Below are positions 7,225-14,791 of a stretch of DNA of 48,345 nt, one piece after another. Each line of letters starts with the position of its first letter. Within the stretch, counting starts at the first letter, position 1. The stretch is from a virus. The notes beneath the pieces are model-generated. The model was not told the DNA's origin. It ran no database searches and was given only the letters and a program-made list of their open reading frames with translations. The stretch covers positions 1 through 48,345 of the IMG/VR virus record IMGVR_UViG_3300037258_000663; one strand, written 5' to 3'. Position numbers and translations under genes: made by a program.

Positions 7225-7490
7225 ATCGGCGTGACGCCCTGCTGCCTTCATCCTCCGAGCGTCGAGCGATCTCGCTTGCAGAGCAGCAAAGAGCGCGCGA
7301 GGAGTCGGTTGCGCCGCAGCTCGATCGATCACGGCCCCATACGCACCGCGAAATCGCCGACGCGATGGGAATCTCTCAGCAACGGGTCGCCCAGATTGAA
7401 CAAAGGGCGCTCCAGAAAATCCGCGCGGCGCTGCTGGGCAGCGAGCCGGCCTACATCACCGATCTTTTTGAATGTGGAGAAAAACGATGA
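7221..7490 (+). CDS. Sigma-70 region-4-like HTH protein (89 aa)
   Basis: The C-terminal part (THREIADAMGISQQRVAQIE then QRALQKIR, about residues 40-75) closely matches the -35-binding helix-turn-helix of sigma factor region 4. No region 2 is present. It could be a small transcription factor that contacts promoters or RNA polymerase, for example an early-to-late switch. The start at 7221 is an ATGA overlap with the ParB-like gene; the frame open from 7176 is not needed. Confidence 0.75.
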   Translation: MNRRDALLPSSSERRAISLAEQQRAREESVAPQLDRSRPHTHREIADAMGISQQRVAQIEQRALQKIRAALLGSEPAYITDLFECGEKR

Positions 7491-7876
7491 GTGAGTATTT
7501 GCCTGTTCCAGTCGATGTCGCGAGAGCAATCTCCGAAAACTATTCGAAGAGTATGGTCGTGATCCTTTGCTACGACGACGTTCATGAAGTTACCCACACC
7601 ACATCCTATGGGAGAGAGGCGTTTGATAAGGAGAATGCCGCCGCTGCCGCTGTGCTGTGCACCAAAGCGGTCGGAGGCGACCTGAGCCGCAAACAGGAGT
7701 ATGAAGATTTTCACAATAATTACGACGCGGCCAAACTGCGCACGGCTCAGGAAATTTTCATCCGCATTTGGCGACATCAGGGAATCACAGCCGTCGATCT
7801 GCAGCAAATCGAGCGATGGCTGCGCCCGGAGGAATTCTTCGGCGAGGCTGAGGTTTCCTTCCGAAACCAAAATTAA
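7487..7876 (+). CDS. Early-operon hypothetical protein (129 aa)
   Basis: It starts at 7487 (MSEYLPVPVDVARAI) by ATGA overlap with the HTH gene. The sequence is a mixed alpha-beta soluble protein with no motif I recognise. VVILCYDDVHEVTHTTSYG may form a beta hairpin, and the second half is helical. It is the last gene of the tightly overlapping cluster; a 34-nt gap follows before the large ParB gene. Confidence 0.65.
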   Translation: MSEYLPVPVDVARAISENYSKSMVVILCYDDVHEVTHTTSYGREAFDKENAAAAAVLCTKAVGGDLSRKQEYEDFHNNYDAAKLRTAQEIFIRIWRHQGITAVDLQQIERWLRPEEFFGEAEVSFRNQN

Positions 7877-7910
7877 CCCTTTAACCCAAAGGGTGAAAAA
7901 GGAGCAATCC

Positions 7911-10900
7911 ATGGCAACCGCAACGCTAGAAAAACCGCGACGGCAACGACCGGCGCAAACGCTGACTGAGGTGGATCGGGAAGTCGTTATTCAGGAGGCG
8001 CTAGGCGAGGACGCCATGTTCAAGAATGAAGGCGACTTTGACTCTCTTCGGCGTGAATTAGCGAAATTCTCCGAGAAGAACCTGGCGGTTGATTTCGCAA
8101 AAAGCTGGTTCCAGAACTCAGCCGGCGAGTTTGACGTTGATCGAAAGACGCGGGGAGATCGGAGGATTATCGCGAAGCCGAACGGCCTACACGTCATCGC
8201 CGGCGATCGGCGGGGCATCGTCCGCTATATCGACCTGGTCGATGAGGTTTTGGATTTTTCCAGCACGACCAGCAACGGCGATGCGCCGCCGGTGATGCCC
8301 GAGCGCGCGCAAAATAATGGTGGTAATAATTTGGCCACCGAAACGCCCGTTTGTAGCAACGATGTGGCCACAAAAAACCCACAGCAAAGCGCTTGGAATG
8401 GGCTTCCGGTCGAGGCGCTATATGTCGCTTCTGACCGGATTCAGGTGGCCAATATGAGCGTCGCCGGCCGCGATCTGCGGACGAAAAAACCGTGGGCCGC
8501 CTCGATGATGCGGGAGAGAGAAAGTTGGTACATCGTCGAAGCGGTCACAAACCATGGAAATGCCCGCGTCGCTCACCTATGGGAAGCGGTATATAAAGCG
8601 GAATTTTCTGGGAGAGCTCGGAGCTCGGCTAAAGGCGACGACCTGACCGGCCTCGTCTTCGATTACTTCCAGCATCGATATGTCATCACCGGCAGGCGAC
8701 TCGATCTATGGTGCAAGATTGACGAGAACGGTGCGCCAAAAGTCGATAGTTTTCCGGCTCCCCATCCTGCGACCCTTGTCGGCGCAGCGCCTCTGGAACC
8801 GGAATGTACGGACCCGCAAGGGCCAAGCGACCGTATCGGTCGACCTGGAGGACGCGCGTCGACCCGCAGCGATGCGGACGATGGAACTGGCACCGCTGGT
8901 GAAAGCCCAACACCCGGAGACGGGACCATTACCCAGCCGGAATCAAGCCCGGCGGCCGGCGATTTGAGAAAGAAGCGGGATTGGAAGCTAAACTCGAGCG
9001 GCGTTTTTGTTCGGAACGTGAAATGTGTCAAGGTACCCATCCCAAAGAGTACCGGATGCAAGATCACCATACGCCTGGTCGAACACAAGGGAAGATGGCA
9101 CACCGGCTACAAATTTGAAGGGCCCATGGCGCTAATTGGAGGCGCTTCGGCCGATCCTGCGATCGGCCGCGATAGTTATTCCAGCCGCGAGGCCGCTCTG
9201 CTTGGACAGCTCGATCATGCACTGAAATTTCTATCGGAGCGCGACGGCAAGAAAGACCCACGGACTCGTCGAGCTAAGGAGGCAGTCCGGGAATTTCGGG
9301 CAAAACATATTGTCCCCCCAGAATCGAGCGCAGATTATGGGAAAGGTGAGAAGAGTTCAGTTAGAACTAAACCGCCCAGCTCGAAGAAGCACGCTACGAA
9401 GGAAGATTGGTTAAATCGCGAGGGACCACCGCAGGAAGTGCGCAAGGTGGCGATCGAGGAGATTCAAGCTGCGGTCACCAACCGCGAGCCGCAAACCAGT
9501 GTGCTCGATGTGGCTTTTGCTTTCATCACACCCAATCCCTTCCAGCAACGCAAGGAGTTTGATCAGGAGGAGCTCGCGGGTCTGGCCGCAACCATCAAGG
9601 AGCACGGCTTAATCCAGCGCGTGGTACTACGGACGGATCCGAATTGCAGCGGGGCTTACCAGCTGGTTGCCGGCGAGCGGCGTTGCCGAGCCATGAAGTT
9701 ATTGGGTTGGACGCATGCTCCCGCTGAGATTCGCCAGTTCACCGACGCCCAAATGCAAGTTCTAGCTTTGGTGGAAAACGAGCAACGCAAGGATTTGAAC
9801 CCCGTGGAGCGGGGCCGCGGCTTTAAGCGCTTGCTGCACGAGCAGAAATTTCGGCCCGTCGACTTGGAAAAAATCCTGGGGCGCAGCCAGGGGTATATTT
9901 CCAATCACCTGCGGCTGCTGGATCTGCCCAAGGCATGCCTGGAGCGGGTTGCCGCCGGCGAGATTTCGCTGACGCATGCCCGCTCGCTGATGCCGTTTGC
10001 CAAATATCCGGCGCTGGTGGCTGCGGCGTTGAAGATCAAGTCGATTGACAAGATGTCGCACAGCAATTTCGAAGAGAAAGTTGCTGAGAGGATTGACTCT
10101 GCGACGCGCGACGTCGAAGAAGATCACGATCGTCATTATCGCCACATCGGAAAACTGAAACTGTCGGAATCGCAACGTCAGGAGCTCGGGATCATCACGG
10201 TGCGCGATCGTTGGGGCGACTTCTCGGACCGCGCTACAAACACGAAGCTGTTTGATCAGCTGTGGAAGGCGCACGAAGCCAAGAAATCCAGCGATGATGA
10301 TGATGAAAAACCGTCGGGAGGTAAAAAGGGCGAGAAGAAGCTGACCCCGACCCAGCTGAAGGAACGCTCCAAAAAACGCAGCGAGCAGTTTCGCAATCGC
10401 ATGCGGGCTTGGAAGGCCAACTGGCTGCGCTGGCTGATCGCCCAGCGGCTGGAGAAGCGCGGCGCGCAAGCGGACGATGTGACCATGTTTCGAGTGCTTC
10501 TATTCGCTGCGCGGCGGGGTACGTCCGGGTTCGGCCTAACCAATAAGGCGCTATTCAAAGCGATCGAGCAGATCACCGGCAAAAAACCGCGCTCGGTGTG
10601 GAACGACTGCGGAGGCGAAACTTGGAACGCCGTCATGCTGGCTGAGGACGGGGAGCTGGCCGACATCGCGCTGGCGTTCGCCCGGCATCTGTTTTGGGCC
10701 AAGATCGACAACCAGGAGCAGCCCATCGCGGGGCTGGACGATCGGGAAGTGTTTTCGCTGGCCAAGCATTTGAAGCTGAACCTGGCCAAGGAGTGGAAGG
10801 CCAACCAGGCCGGGCCGCTGACCGAGGCTTTTTATCAACTGCACGACACTGAGCCATTACGCGCGCTTTGCCGGGAGCTGAGGACCAACGGCGTGGTCAC

Positions 10901-11012
10901 AAACGACTCTTGGAATCAGCCGCCCGAGCAAAGCCGGAAATCCGAAATCGTCGCGCAGCTATTGAAGGACAAACCCAAAAAACTTCCCCAGGAGCTCGCC
11001 GCGGCGAAGTGA
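7911..11012 (+). CDS. Giant ParB-domain protein (1033 aa)
   Basis: The ATG at 7911 follows AAAAAGGAG, a strong ribosome-binding site; frames open further upstream overlap the previous gene and are rejected. Residues 1-275 show no domain I know. A low-complexity linker spans about 280-350 and another uncharacterised module about 355-450. From about residue 530 the full ParB core appears: NPFQQRKEFD, VAGERRCRAMK (near 588), LVENEQRKDLNPVERG (near 620) and an HTH at about 650-672 (LGRSQGYISNHLRLLDLP). An acidic/lysine linker near 790-805 and a helical C-terminal domain follow. The ParB core and C-terminal region recall the PRTRC-type ParB proteins. At three times normal ParB length, it may combine DNA binding with a second activity. 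It is the second of three ParB-related genes here. Confidence 0.85.
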   Translation: MATATLEKPRRQRPAQTLTEVDREVVIQEALGEDAMFKNEGDFDSLRRELAKFSEKNLAVDFAKSWFQNSAGEFDVDRKTRGDRRIIAKPNGLHVIAGDRRGIVRYIDLVDEVLDFSSTTSNGDAPPVMPERAQNNGGNNLATETPVCSNDVATKNPQQSAWNGLPVEALYVASDRIQVANMSVAGRDLRTKKPWAASMMRERESWYIVEAVTNHGNARVAHLWEAVYKAEFSGRARSSAKGDDLTGLVFDYFQHRYVITGRRLDLWCKIDENGAPKVDSFPAPHPATLVGAAPLEPECTDPQGPSDRIGRPGGRASTRSDADDGTGTAGESPTPGDGTITQPESSPAAGDLRKKRDWKLNSSGVFVRNVKCVKVPIPKSTGCKITIRLVEHKGRWHTGYKFEGPMALIGGASADPAIGRDSYSSREAALLGQLDHALKFLSERDGKKDPRTRRAKEAVREFRAKHIVPPESSADYGKGEKSSVRTKPPSSKKHATKEDWLNREGPPQEVRKVAIEEIQAAVTNREPQTSVLDVAFAFITPNPFQQRKEFDQEELAGLAATIKEHGLIQRVVLRTDPNCSGAYQLVAGERRCRAMKLLGWTHAPAEIRQFTDAQMQVLALVENEQRKDLNPVERGRGFKRLLHEQKFRPVDLEKILGRSQGYISNHLRLLDLPKACLERVAAGEISLTHARSLMPFAKYPALVAAALKIKSIDKMSHSNFEEKVAERIDSATRDVEEDHDRHYRHIGKLKLSESQRQELGIITVRDRWGDFSDRATNTKLFDQLWKAHEAKKSSDDDDEKPSGGKKGEKKLTPTQLKERSKKRSEQFRNRMRAWKANWLRWLIAQRLEKRGAQADDVTMFRVLLFAARRGTSGFGLTNKALFKAIEQITGKKPRSVWNDCGGETWNAVMLAEDGELADIALAFARHLFWAKIDNQEQPIAGLDDREVFSLAKHLKLNLAKEWKANQAGPLTEAFYQLHDTEPLRALCRELRTNGVVTNDSWNQPPEQSRKSEIVAQLLKDKPKKLPQELAAAK

Positions 11013-11020
11013 GTACGCCA

Positions 11021-11380
11021 ATGTGCGCATCTGACCTGAATTTCTGCGTCGAAGTCGCCACGCGAGTGTTGGAATATCCTCGCGTGCTGCTGCCGTGGAA
11101 AGATGAATACAACAAAGGCAGCTGCTTCATTTTTCACGAGAACGTGTACTTAAAAGTCAGCGGCGAAGAGCAACCCTTCCTGCCTGACGTTGATGCCAAT
11201 GATGATTTCCTGGTGCCCTTCCGAGTACGGAGGAAATGGATTAACAGCAAACGAGATCGGTTCGCGTGTGAGCTGGCCATGCTCTTCGGGAGGATGCCAC
11301 CCGAGGAAGCGTGGCCGACCAGGGCTCTATGCTATTCGATTGGCGATTATTCACGCGCGGCGTTGGCCGCGGTGAAGTGA
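11021..11380 (+). CDS. Hypothetical protein (119 aa)
   Basis: It begins just after the giant ParB gene. ATG 11021 is used here; a GTG at 11009 that overlaps the upstream stop is equally possible. The product is soluble, with many aromatic and charged residues (VLLPWKDEYNKGSCFIFHENVYLKVSGEEQ split by turns). No known family. Close spacing suggests translational coupling with the ParB gene. Confidence 0.6.
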   Translation: MCASDLNFCVEVATRVLEYPRVLLPWKDEYNKGSCFIFHENVYLKVSGEEQPFLPDVDANDDFLVPFRVRRKWINSKRDRFACELAMLFGRMPPEEAWPTRALCYSIGDYSRAALAAVK

Positions 11381-11388
11381 GGCAACGG

Positions 11389-11583
11389 ATGAAAATTGAA
11401 ATCTGCGAAAAAACGTTGGTCGCGATCCTGCTGAGCACGCTCATGCTCTGCAGCACGTGGGCCATCGTCCGCGGGATGGAGATCGAAAAAAATTCAACCG
11501 CCGGGACTGCGCAGATCATTTTCCGGTCCCAGGGAAACATTCCGGAGCCGGCGCCGCAGCCGCCGAAGGAGCGATCGACGTGA
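11389..11583 (+). CDS. Small membrane or secreted protein (64 aa)
   Basis: MKIEICEKTLVAILLSTLMLCSTWAIV forms a single hydrophobic segment (residues 9-28) that reads as a signal anchor or signal peptide, followed by a short polar tail ending in a proline-rich stretch. The start at 11389 lies 8 nt after the previous stop. Function unknown. Confidence 0.55.
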   Translation: MKIEICEKTLVAILLSTLMLCSTWAIVRGMEIEKNSTAGTAQIIFRSQGNIPEPAPQPPKERST

Positions 11584-11731
11584 AGAGACAAGGGCAAGCA
11601 CTCCGGGCGCCATCGGTTCGAGGGTGGCGTTGACCATTGACAGGCCGCGGCCTTGCGCCGCGCCCGGGCCAGTCGGCACAATGCCCTGTGATCTGCCGCG
11701 CGCCAGTTTTCTCGCGGATATAACGGGAGGC

Positions 11732-12301
11732 ATGACCACGGAGCTCAAAATCCGCAGTGTGCAATATCGGGACGCCCCGGCAATTGAGGCCATCGACCAG
11801 GCTGCCTTCGCGCGGCCGTGGCCGTGGACTCGCTTCGCCGCGGAACTGGGTCCGTCTTGCTCGATGCGGGTTGCAGTGGTCGGGTGCAGCGTCCTGGGTT
11901 TTTTGCTCTATCGCCAAGTCGAAATCATCAACCTGTTGAGCCGATGCGTCGAAACGCACCGGATCATTCTGCGGACGGCTGTCAGACCGTGGGACCGTCG
12001 CCGTGGGACCGGCCGGCGGCTAATCGCCGATCAGCTCCGGGTCCTACGGATCGGCCGTCCCGGGAAACGGCTGGCCGTCGAGGTAGACGATCGGAACCTG
12101 GCAGCGCAACTCTTTTTGAAAAGCTGCGGATTTCGCGCGATCGGGATCGAATACTGCGGCGCGGGGCGAGTGAAATACCGCATGCTTCACGGGGAGCACC
12201 GCGACACGGTATTTGTAGTTGAAAACGGCGAGGAGCCTCGATCGTTTGATCGAAATCTGTTCGCCTCTGCCCCCAACCCATCACGACGGGTAACGCGGTG
12301 A
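11732..12301 (+). CDS. GNAT-family N-acetyltransferase (189 aa)
   Basis: The protein has the GNAT fold signature: an N-terminal strand (LKIRSVQYRDAPAIEAIDQ), VLGFLLYRQV, the acetyl-CoA pyrophosphate loop RRRGTGRRLI, and the C-terminal VDDRNLAAQLFLKSCGFRAIG, resembling RimI-type protein acetyltransferases. The start at 11732 follows GGGAGG at 11725-11730. In phages such enzymes may modify host proteins or DNA bases; the substrate is not evident here. About 150 nt of intergenic DNA precedes it, so it may begin a new transcription unit. Confidence 0.8.
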   Translation: MTTELKIRSVQYRDAPAIEAIDQAAFARPWPWTRFAAELGPSCSMRVAVVGCSVLGFLLYRQVEIINLLSRCVETHRIILRTAVRPWDRRRGTGRRLIADQLRVLRIGRPGKRLAVEVDDRNLAAQLFLKSCGFRAIGIEYCGAGRVKYRMLHGEHRDTVFVVENGEEPRSFDRNLFASAPNPSRRVTR

Positions 12302-12306
12302 GCCAT

Positions 12307-12333
12307 CCGCGCCAAAAAGCGCGCGGAATCTTT
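12307..12333 (+). terminator. Possible terminator after the GNAT gene
   Basis: CCGCGC at 12307-12312 can pair with GCGCGG at 12321-12326 around CAAAAA, followed by AATCTTTT. The T tract is short. The 3' arm belongs to a 14-mer repeated elsewhere (12316-12329). Confidence 0.4.
12316..12329 (+). repeat. 14-mer AAAGCGCGCGGAAT, copy 1
   Basis: An exact copy of the words at 18846-18859 and 34180-34193. It is intergenic, 70 nt before the csrA start. The shorter core CGCGCGGAAT also occurs inside the terminase gene (near 23298) and the scaffold gene (near 27708). Confidence 0.6.
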
Positions 12334-12399
12334 TAGCTAGTAGGGAGGAGCGGGGGGTGGGATTTTTTCGCGGGCGGCATTTTTGCTAACTTGCCGGCC

Positions 12400-12648
12400 A
12401 TGCTGGTCCTGAGCCGCAAACGCAACGAGAAGATCTTCCTGGACACCGCCGACGGTCGCATTGAAGTGGTGGTCGTCGATGTGAAAGGTGATCGGGTACG
12501 GCTGGGGATCCAAGCACCCCTCTCGGTTGCCATCAAGCGACAGGAAATCGATGGACTTCCTCCGCGAAAAGCCGAAGCCACGAGCCGCTGGCCCGCGGAT
12601 TCGGCCACCAACTCTGATGAAAAACAACAACCGAGCGACAAAACTTGA
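12400..12648 (+). CDS. csrA: CsrA translational regulator (canonical, phage-borne)
   Basis: MLVLSRKRNEKIFL, DRVRLGIQAP and KRQEI are textbook CsrA elements; the critical RNA-binding residues Leu4 and Arg47 (the position of Arg44 in E. coli CsrA) are present. Length is 82 residues, with an unstructured tail of about 25 residues after the core. The protein should dimerise and bind GGA-containing mRNA leaders in the cytoplasm. No clear Shine-Dalgarno precedes the ATG at 12400, but the start is fixed by the conserved MLVLSRK. The next gene begins inside its 3' end (32-nt overlap). Phage CsrA may tune host stationary-phase or lytic genes. Confidence 0.93.
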   Translation: MLVLSRKRNEKIFLDTADGRIEVVVVDVKGDRVRLGIQAPLSVAIKRQEIDGLPPRKAEATSRWPADSATNSDEKQQPSDKT

Positions 12649-13045
12649 GCCGCTCGAGCTGCATGCCCTGAAAATCCTCGGCAAGGGAGCCGATAAGGTC
12701 CGCGACGAGCTGCCGCCTGGAACCGGACAGAAGATCGATTTCGCGGTCCGCATCAGCGGAGCCGTCGATGTGCAGGTCGATGTCGCGTACGACACCCCCG
12801 TGAAGCCGCAGCTGGCTGACGTGTTGGTGATCGCCCTGGGGGCCGTCGGGCCCCGTTCCCGTGCGGCGATCTGTGACGCCTTGGAAGAGGCATTCGGAGG
12901 ACTGAAAAAAGGCATCGACAGGCCGGAGCTGGCCGCAAGCGAATTGGAGACGTCCGATCGGCTGATCGAGCGGCTCACCAGAAAGCGCGAAAAAGAGCAG
13001 CGAGGCGGCGTGGTGGGTTCGCTTAAACTGGAGCGAATAGGCTAA
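12617..13045 (+). CDS. Hypothetical protein coupled to csrA (142 aa)
   Basis: The ATG at 12617 lies within csrA's 3' end and is in another frame, so the two are translationally coupled. The product has a compact beta-rich centre (KIDFAVRISGAVDVQVDVAYDT) and helical flanks with a charged C-terminal helix (LIERLTRKREKEQRGG). No recognised family. A role alongside CsrA is suggested only by the overlap. Confidence 0.65.
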   Translation: MKNNNRATKLEPLELHALKILGKGADKVRDELPPGTGQKIDFAVRISGAVDVQVDVAYDTPVKPQLADVLVIALGAVGPRSRAAICDALEEAFGGLKKGIDRPELAASELETSDRLIERLTRKREKEQRGGVVGSLKLERIG

Positions 13046-13052
13046 CAGCATC

Positions 13053-13709
13053 ATGTCCGCAATCGGCTTGCTTTTGCCGCGGGGGATGCTGTCAAATCAT
13101 ATCGACGCGAGAAATGGGTCCATGATGGCAGCGAGTAGGAGTCGCCATGACGGCGAAGCGCCTCGGCGCAAGGGGCGAAAGCTCACCGCGCCGCAAGTCA
13201 TCCGGCAGGTCAAAGCAGTCTGGCAGCTGACGCGCGATTCCACCGGCCGGGGGAATATCTCCGAAACGGCCCGCGTCTGCCGGGTCAGCCGCAAAACTGT
13301 CAAAGCGATCATCGAAGGCACCCATGGCAGCCCACAGGAAAACCTCGGTCGCCGGCTAGCGCAGGGGGAGCGCTCGGTGCCACCGCAGCTTTGCCAGGAT
13401 CCGGACTGCCGGCGATTGATCAACGTGCTCCCGTGCCGTCATTGCAAGGCGCTGAGGGGCCTGGCGGACCTCAAGAAATTGAAGCAGCTGGCCGAGGGGC
13501 GGAAGTCGGCTCACCCGCGTCGTCGCCGCGCGGATGCCCCCGGCCAGCGTTTACTGTTCGAGCACGTCGAGTCAGAGCCCGACCCCGACGACGGAGCGCC
13601 GCTGCGAGGGGGCTTCGACCTGTTACCGGCGCATGCTTTACGCCTCCGACGTGTACGCCAGCGGCGCAAAAAGTTTCCGCCCCTGTCCGATGGCGAGCAG
13701 CCATTTTGA
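13053..13709 (+). CDS. HTH plus zinc-finger DNA-binding protein (218 aa)
   Basis: A helix-turn-helix resembling a transposase or resolvase N-terminus spans about residues 47-88 (GNISETARVCRVSRKTVKAIIEG). It is followed by a four-cysteine knuckle (CQDPDC and CRHC, about 113-130) and a basic C-terminal third. It is built like the protein at 14267, which shares the AR(V/R)CRVSxxTV helix. Possible regulator. Start uncertain: ATG 13053 is used, but MMAASRS at 13122 is an alternative. No repressor-type dimer domain was seen. Confidence 0.65.
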   Translation: MSAIGLLLPRGMLSNHIDARNGSMMAASRSRHDGEAPRRKGRKLTAPQVIRQVKAVWQLTRDSTGRGNISETARVCRVSRKTVKAIIEGTHGSPQENLGRRLAQGERSVPPQLCQDPDCRRLINVLPCRHCKALRGLADLKKLKQLAEGRKSAHPRRRRADAPGQRLLFEHVESEPDPDDGAPLRGGFDLLPAHALRLRRVRQRRKKFPPLSDGEQPF

Positions 13710-13724
13710 ATTGTGAGGTGAGCG

Positions 13725-14033
13725 ATGACAAAAAAATCGAGCAAAACGAGCGTTCCGTGGACGATGTGCATGTATGCACCGATCATTCCCAATCTGGAGA
13801 AATCGCTGGGAGTCCGTTTATCCCCGGATCAGCGAAAAGCCATCACGGAGGAGCTCGCTTCGTCGTTCAAAATGGGAGCTAGCTTGGGAGCGATGATGGC
13901 CATGGTAGGGGCGCAATCTGCGCAACATTTTCTCACGATGGGTGCTCGAATCGGGACAGCCTCATTAGTCGGTGGCGCCGTCCAAGCACAAGGAGTTGCG
14001 TCTTCGGAGGAAAGGGGCGATGTCGATCGTTGA
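13725..14033 (+). CDS. Hypothetical protein (102 aa)
   Basis: The start at 13725 follows GAGGTGA at 13715-13721. The middle and end contain small-residue-rich hydrophobic stretches (MGASLGAMMAMVGAQSAQHFLTMGARIGTASLVGGAVQ) that could form one or two membrane helices or a glycine-zipper. A holin-like role cannot be excluded. The 3' end overlaps the next gene by 14 nt. Confidence 0.6.
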   Translation: MTKKSSKTSVPWTMCMYAPIIPNLEKSLGVRLSPDQRKAITEELASSFKMGASLGAMMAMVGAQSAQHFLTMGARIGTASLVGGAVQAQGVASSEERGDVDR

Positions 14034-14376
14034 AGTTCTTGCGGTCCTGGGCGGTTTTGCCGTCGGTCTGGCGGTCGCCGCGGCGGCAGCGCTGATTATC
14101 TGGCGCAAGGCTCACGCGGTCGGCTGGCTTGCAGGCCGCACTTTTTTGGTCCGCCGAAAAATTCTGCAGCGAATGAGCGTGTGGATCGACGGCCATCCGG
14201 TCGACGGCGCCGCTTGCATCTGGATTGAAACGAATCATTTCACGCGCCAGGAGCGGCGCAGCACCGATGAATTTCGCTTGGACGGTAGCGCAGGCTGCGC
14301 AGCCTGCCAGCACGGCCCTAGCGAACCGGAGCTCCGCGTTGCCCCTTTCTACCCGCAGAAAACTTTGGATCGCTAG
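14020..14376 (+). CDS. Membrane-anchored hypothetical protein (118 aa)
   Basis: One clear transmembrane segment lies at residues 5-27 (EVLAVLGGFAVGLAVAAAAALIIW), followed by a basic stretch (RKAHAV ... RRKILQR), which predicts a cytoplasmic C-terminal domain. GGAGGAAAGGGG precedes the ATG. The soluble part has no recognised motif. It overlaps both neighbours, so it belongs to the same transcript. Confidence 0.6.
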   Translation: MSIVEVLAVLGGFAVGLAVAAAAALIIWRKAHAVGWLAGRTFLVRRKILQRMSVWIDGHPVDGAACIWIETNHFTRQERRSTDEFRLDGSAGCAACQHGPSEPELRVAPFYPQKTLDR

Positions 14377-14740
14377 GCTGCTGTTGGAAGGCAAGCTGAC
14401 ATTGCGCGGGGTAGCGCGCCGGTGTCGCGTCAGCTTCGCCACGGTCAGCGTTCTGGCGCACCTTCTGGGCATCGCCGACACCGATCGCCAGCCACAGATC
14501 CGCCGCGCCAAGCGCCGCTGTACGGGCTGCGGACGGCCGCTGACACGTAGGCAGCGGTGCATCGTCTGCGAGCACGAGCGTACTCTCGCCGTGGCCGCTC
14601 AGAGGCGTGAGTTCCAGCGCCAACTGGCCGAAGATCCTCTGCCGATTTTGCGCCGTTACGAAGCCTATCTGCTGGCTCGCAAGCGAGCCAGCCAATACCA
14701 GGAAAACGCACCCCCGAAGCCAAGCGGCCGCGTCAAATAG
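14267..14740 (+). CDS. HTH plus zinc-ribbon DNA-binding protein (157 aa)
   Basis: Residues about 34-67 form a resolvase-like HTH (GKLTLRGVARRCRVSFATVSVL). A C4 zinc ribbon follows (CTGC 85-88 and CIVC 98-101), then a helical region. The HTH recognition part matches that of the protein at 13053, suggesting related DNA targets or a shared origin. The coding region overlaps the upstream membrane-protein gene by 110 nt; a TTG further upstream (14225) would lengthen this. Its 3' end contains the 10-bp inverted repeat and the 15-mer described at 14671-14706. Confidence 0.6.
   Translation: MNFAWTVAQAAQPASTALANRSSALPLSTRRKLWIARLLLEGKLTLRGVARRCRVSFATVSVLAHLLGIADTDRQPQIRRAKRRCTGCGRPLTRRQRCIVCEHERTLAVAAQRREFQRQLAEDPLPILRRYEAYLLARKRASQYQENAPPKPSGRVK
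14671..14706 (+). repeat. Perfect inverted repeat followed by 15-mer copy A
   Basis: GCTGGCTCGC-AA-GCGAGCCAGC (14671-14692) is a perfect 10-bp hairpin. It runs straight into CCAATACCAGGAAAA (14692-14706), which recurs exactly at 19494 and 24548. CTGGCTCGC also occurs 8 nt after copy B. Confidence 0.7.
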
Positions 14741-14791
14741 CGCCCAGCAGACTGGGCATTCTTGATCACTGGGCAACAGAGAGGAAAAAAG

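Noticed and set aside
9762-10469. 235-codon minus-strand frame in the giant ParB gene
   Set aside because: The + frame carries the conserved ParB boxes here; the minus frame is its complement shadow.
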